The notes under the pieces were generated by a model. The model was not told where the DNA came from and made no database searches. It worked only from the letters and a program-made list of their open reading frames with translations. Source: Ficedula albicollis (lineage: Eukaryota; Chordata; Aves; Passeriformes; Muscicapidae). From it: DNA of 64,000 nt. The position numbers and the translations under genes were made by a program. Below, in pieces: positions 62,522-64,000 of this stretch. Position 1 is the first letter of the stretch; every line of letters begins with the position of its first letter. Location of the stretch: positions 23,575,036-23,639,035 of the forward strand of contig NC_021678.1 in NCBI RefSeq assembly GCF_000247815.1, given 5' to 3'.

Positions 62522-64000
62522 CTTCCTGCTCTCCGGGCGAGGGCGGCCGCCTCAGCCGCTGCCGCCGGGCCGGCGCCGCCAATCCTCGGCACGGCCTCTC
62601 CAGCTCTCTGCGACAGGGCTGGCCCCCAAACCCTCCTGAAACACAGAGCGCGGGGTCAGACACTGCTGCTGCCCCAGCACCTCACCAGCCAGCAGGCTTG
62701 GGAAGGAGCCAGCTGCATACATGCACAGGTGCTTGACCCAGCACAGCCTCAGACCACGGATGGCTTCAGGGGAAAACAAACCCTCATTTGCTAAAGGGGA
62801 AACTAAGGCACAGCACAAGGCATGGAGCCTGCAGCCATCACAGAGCGTGGAGGGGAGTTTGAGCACAGTGACCTTCTGCAGCATCCCCCTGGGTCAGCAA
62901 CCATTCTGTCAAGCAGGGAGCTGTTTGCTGAGCACTTGGATGTACAATTTCCTCCAGGTCTTCTCTGGGTTCATCCCTCATTCACTCCCAGCCTTTTGCT
63001 CCTGCAGATCCCCCTGACTGAAGGATATGTTTCAGCAGAGCCAGCTGATCCTCTATTGCATTTCACACACAAAAAGCAGATGCATTTTTCCCTCAAAAGC
63101 AGAGAAAGGGGCTCAGGGCCAAGCACCTCTGTGGGTGTCTTGGCACACTGGGGTACCCCAAGACCCACTCCCCAGAGTGGCTGCAGCAGGAATGGCAACA
63201 ATGAGTGTCCTGGGGAGCCTAAGTCTTCTCCTTCCCAAAACCCCCAGTCAACTATGTCCTGCTGTGCAAGATACTTGCCCCTAGTTTTGCCCTCCCTGAA
63301 ACTGTAAGACTCCAGAGGGCTGAGGCATTGGGAGGGATGCTTCAGGCACGCAGGGACTTAAGGTGAAGGAAAATCCATACAGGAACTGCTTGGAATCTTC
63401 AGCAAGTCTTTTCAAGCAGAAACAATTTTTCCCCCCCAGTATTTTTCCACAAGATTTCAGTTTCTCTTTCATCCCAATCCGCCTTGAAGCTCTGCATCTA
63501 CTTTGGCTCTCACTTTCATGCATTTGAACCCTCACAAATAACCCCCACCTATCCCAGCTGCACTGAGCAAAGCCACTAGCTCATCTTGCAGGAATTAAGG
63601 AGGAAAACGATGACTGGGTATCTCTGAGCCAGAGAGCTGCCCATAAGTAACCAGCACTCATGTATTTGCTTAGAGGCTTATAAATATATATATATATACA
63701 TACACATACACATATACCTGACCTGGTAGAGAAGCTGCTCAAACACGCTCACTGCAGACAATTTCCCTGAAGCAAATACTTTGCAGAGTCCCAGGAAGAG
63801 GGGAGGTAAAACCAAAGTGAAAAGGGCTTTGCGACTGAAAAGGAGAAATGAGGGGCTGGATGTAGTTTCAGCCACAGTTCTGGAGCTTGCATCAAAGTAC
63901 TGGTTCCTTCAAGGGATTTCAGATACAAACCTCACACCTGCACTGCCTGCTGCCCCAGAGCATTCCGGGAATGAGGCAGATGGGAAATGTTTCTCCCTGC
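62522..64000 (-). other. SEMA4G 5' UTR and intron 1
   Basis: The 5' UTR of the start exon reaches 62635, where a minus-strand acceptor (gtgtttcag) is visible. The rest looks intronic, and no further exon is supported before the window ends. The SEMA4G promoter therefore lies beyond 64000. Confidence 0.65.
63678..63718. repeat. TA/CA microsatellite
   Basis: A (TA)n tract followed by tacatacacatacacatata, a short dinucleotide repeat in the intron. Confidence 0.9.

Overview
This is a vertebrate nuclear window, almost certainly from a bird. It carries a 3'-terminal CR1 LINE fragment of avian type near 4.4-4.9 kb. Its genes are compact, GC-rich and spliced, and their order matches human 10q24.31 read in reverse: KAZALD1(-), SFXN3(-), PDZD7(+), LZTS2(-), TWNK(-), MRPL43(+), SEMA4G(-). 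All seven genes were rebuilt from splice sites. Six of them give complete, in-frame coding sequences of family-typical length, except that PDZD7 lacks the long tail after its third PDZ domain; LZTS2 is interrupted by G runs. I found no evidence for bacterial, viral or plasmid genes.

Layout. 1-8.3 kb is non-coding sequence on the side where TLX1 lies in other vertebrates; it holds a CR1 fragment and short tandem duplications. 8.3-13.5 kb is KAZALD1 (secreted IGFBP/Kazal/Ig protein) with a likely non-coding first exon in a CpG-rich stretch. 13.5-19.1 kb is intergenic, with AT-rich clusters rich in homeodomain-type cores. 19.2-24.2 kb is SFXN3 (mitochondrial serine carrier family), head-to-head with PDZD7 (27.4-34.2 kb; stereocilia scaffold). 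LZTS2 (35.0-38.7 kb, 5' end at about 40 kb) converges on PDZD7. TWNK (45.4-50.4 kb; mtDNA helicase) and MRPL43 (52.2-53.2 kb; mitoribosomal protein) are divergent around a CpG-rich promoter. SEMA4G (53.3-62.6 kb and beyond) converges on MRPL43.

Two oddities dominate. First, ten uninterrupted G runs (57 to 2581 nt, about 8.3 kb in total) sit in CpG-rich first exons, promoters and the last coding exon of LZTS2. All are G on the + strand, and in LZTS2 they put three coding islands in three different frames. They are best read as unresolved gaps or artefacts, not biology. Second, many short, nearly identical tandem duplications (about 55 to 614 bp) occur. One repeats an SFXN3 exon and would break the frame. 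Another repeats the SEMA4G Ig exon and its upstream neighbour in such a way that a two-Ig protein stays in frame. These may be assembly duplicates or real recent events.

The genes do not form an operon-like pathway. SFXN3, TWNK and MRPL43 are mitochondrial, whereas KAZALD1, PDZD7, LZTS2 and SEMA4G act in secretion, hearing, Wnt/cytoskeleton and axon guidance. The block is ancient conserved synteny. I did not find a convincing new biological system. The points most worth checking are the SEMA4G Ig duplication, the GC-AG intron of PDZD7, the homeodomain-core clusters and the G runs.
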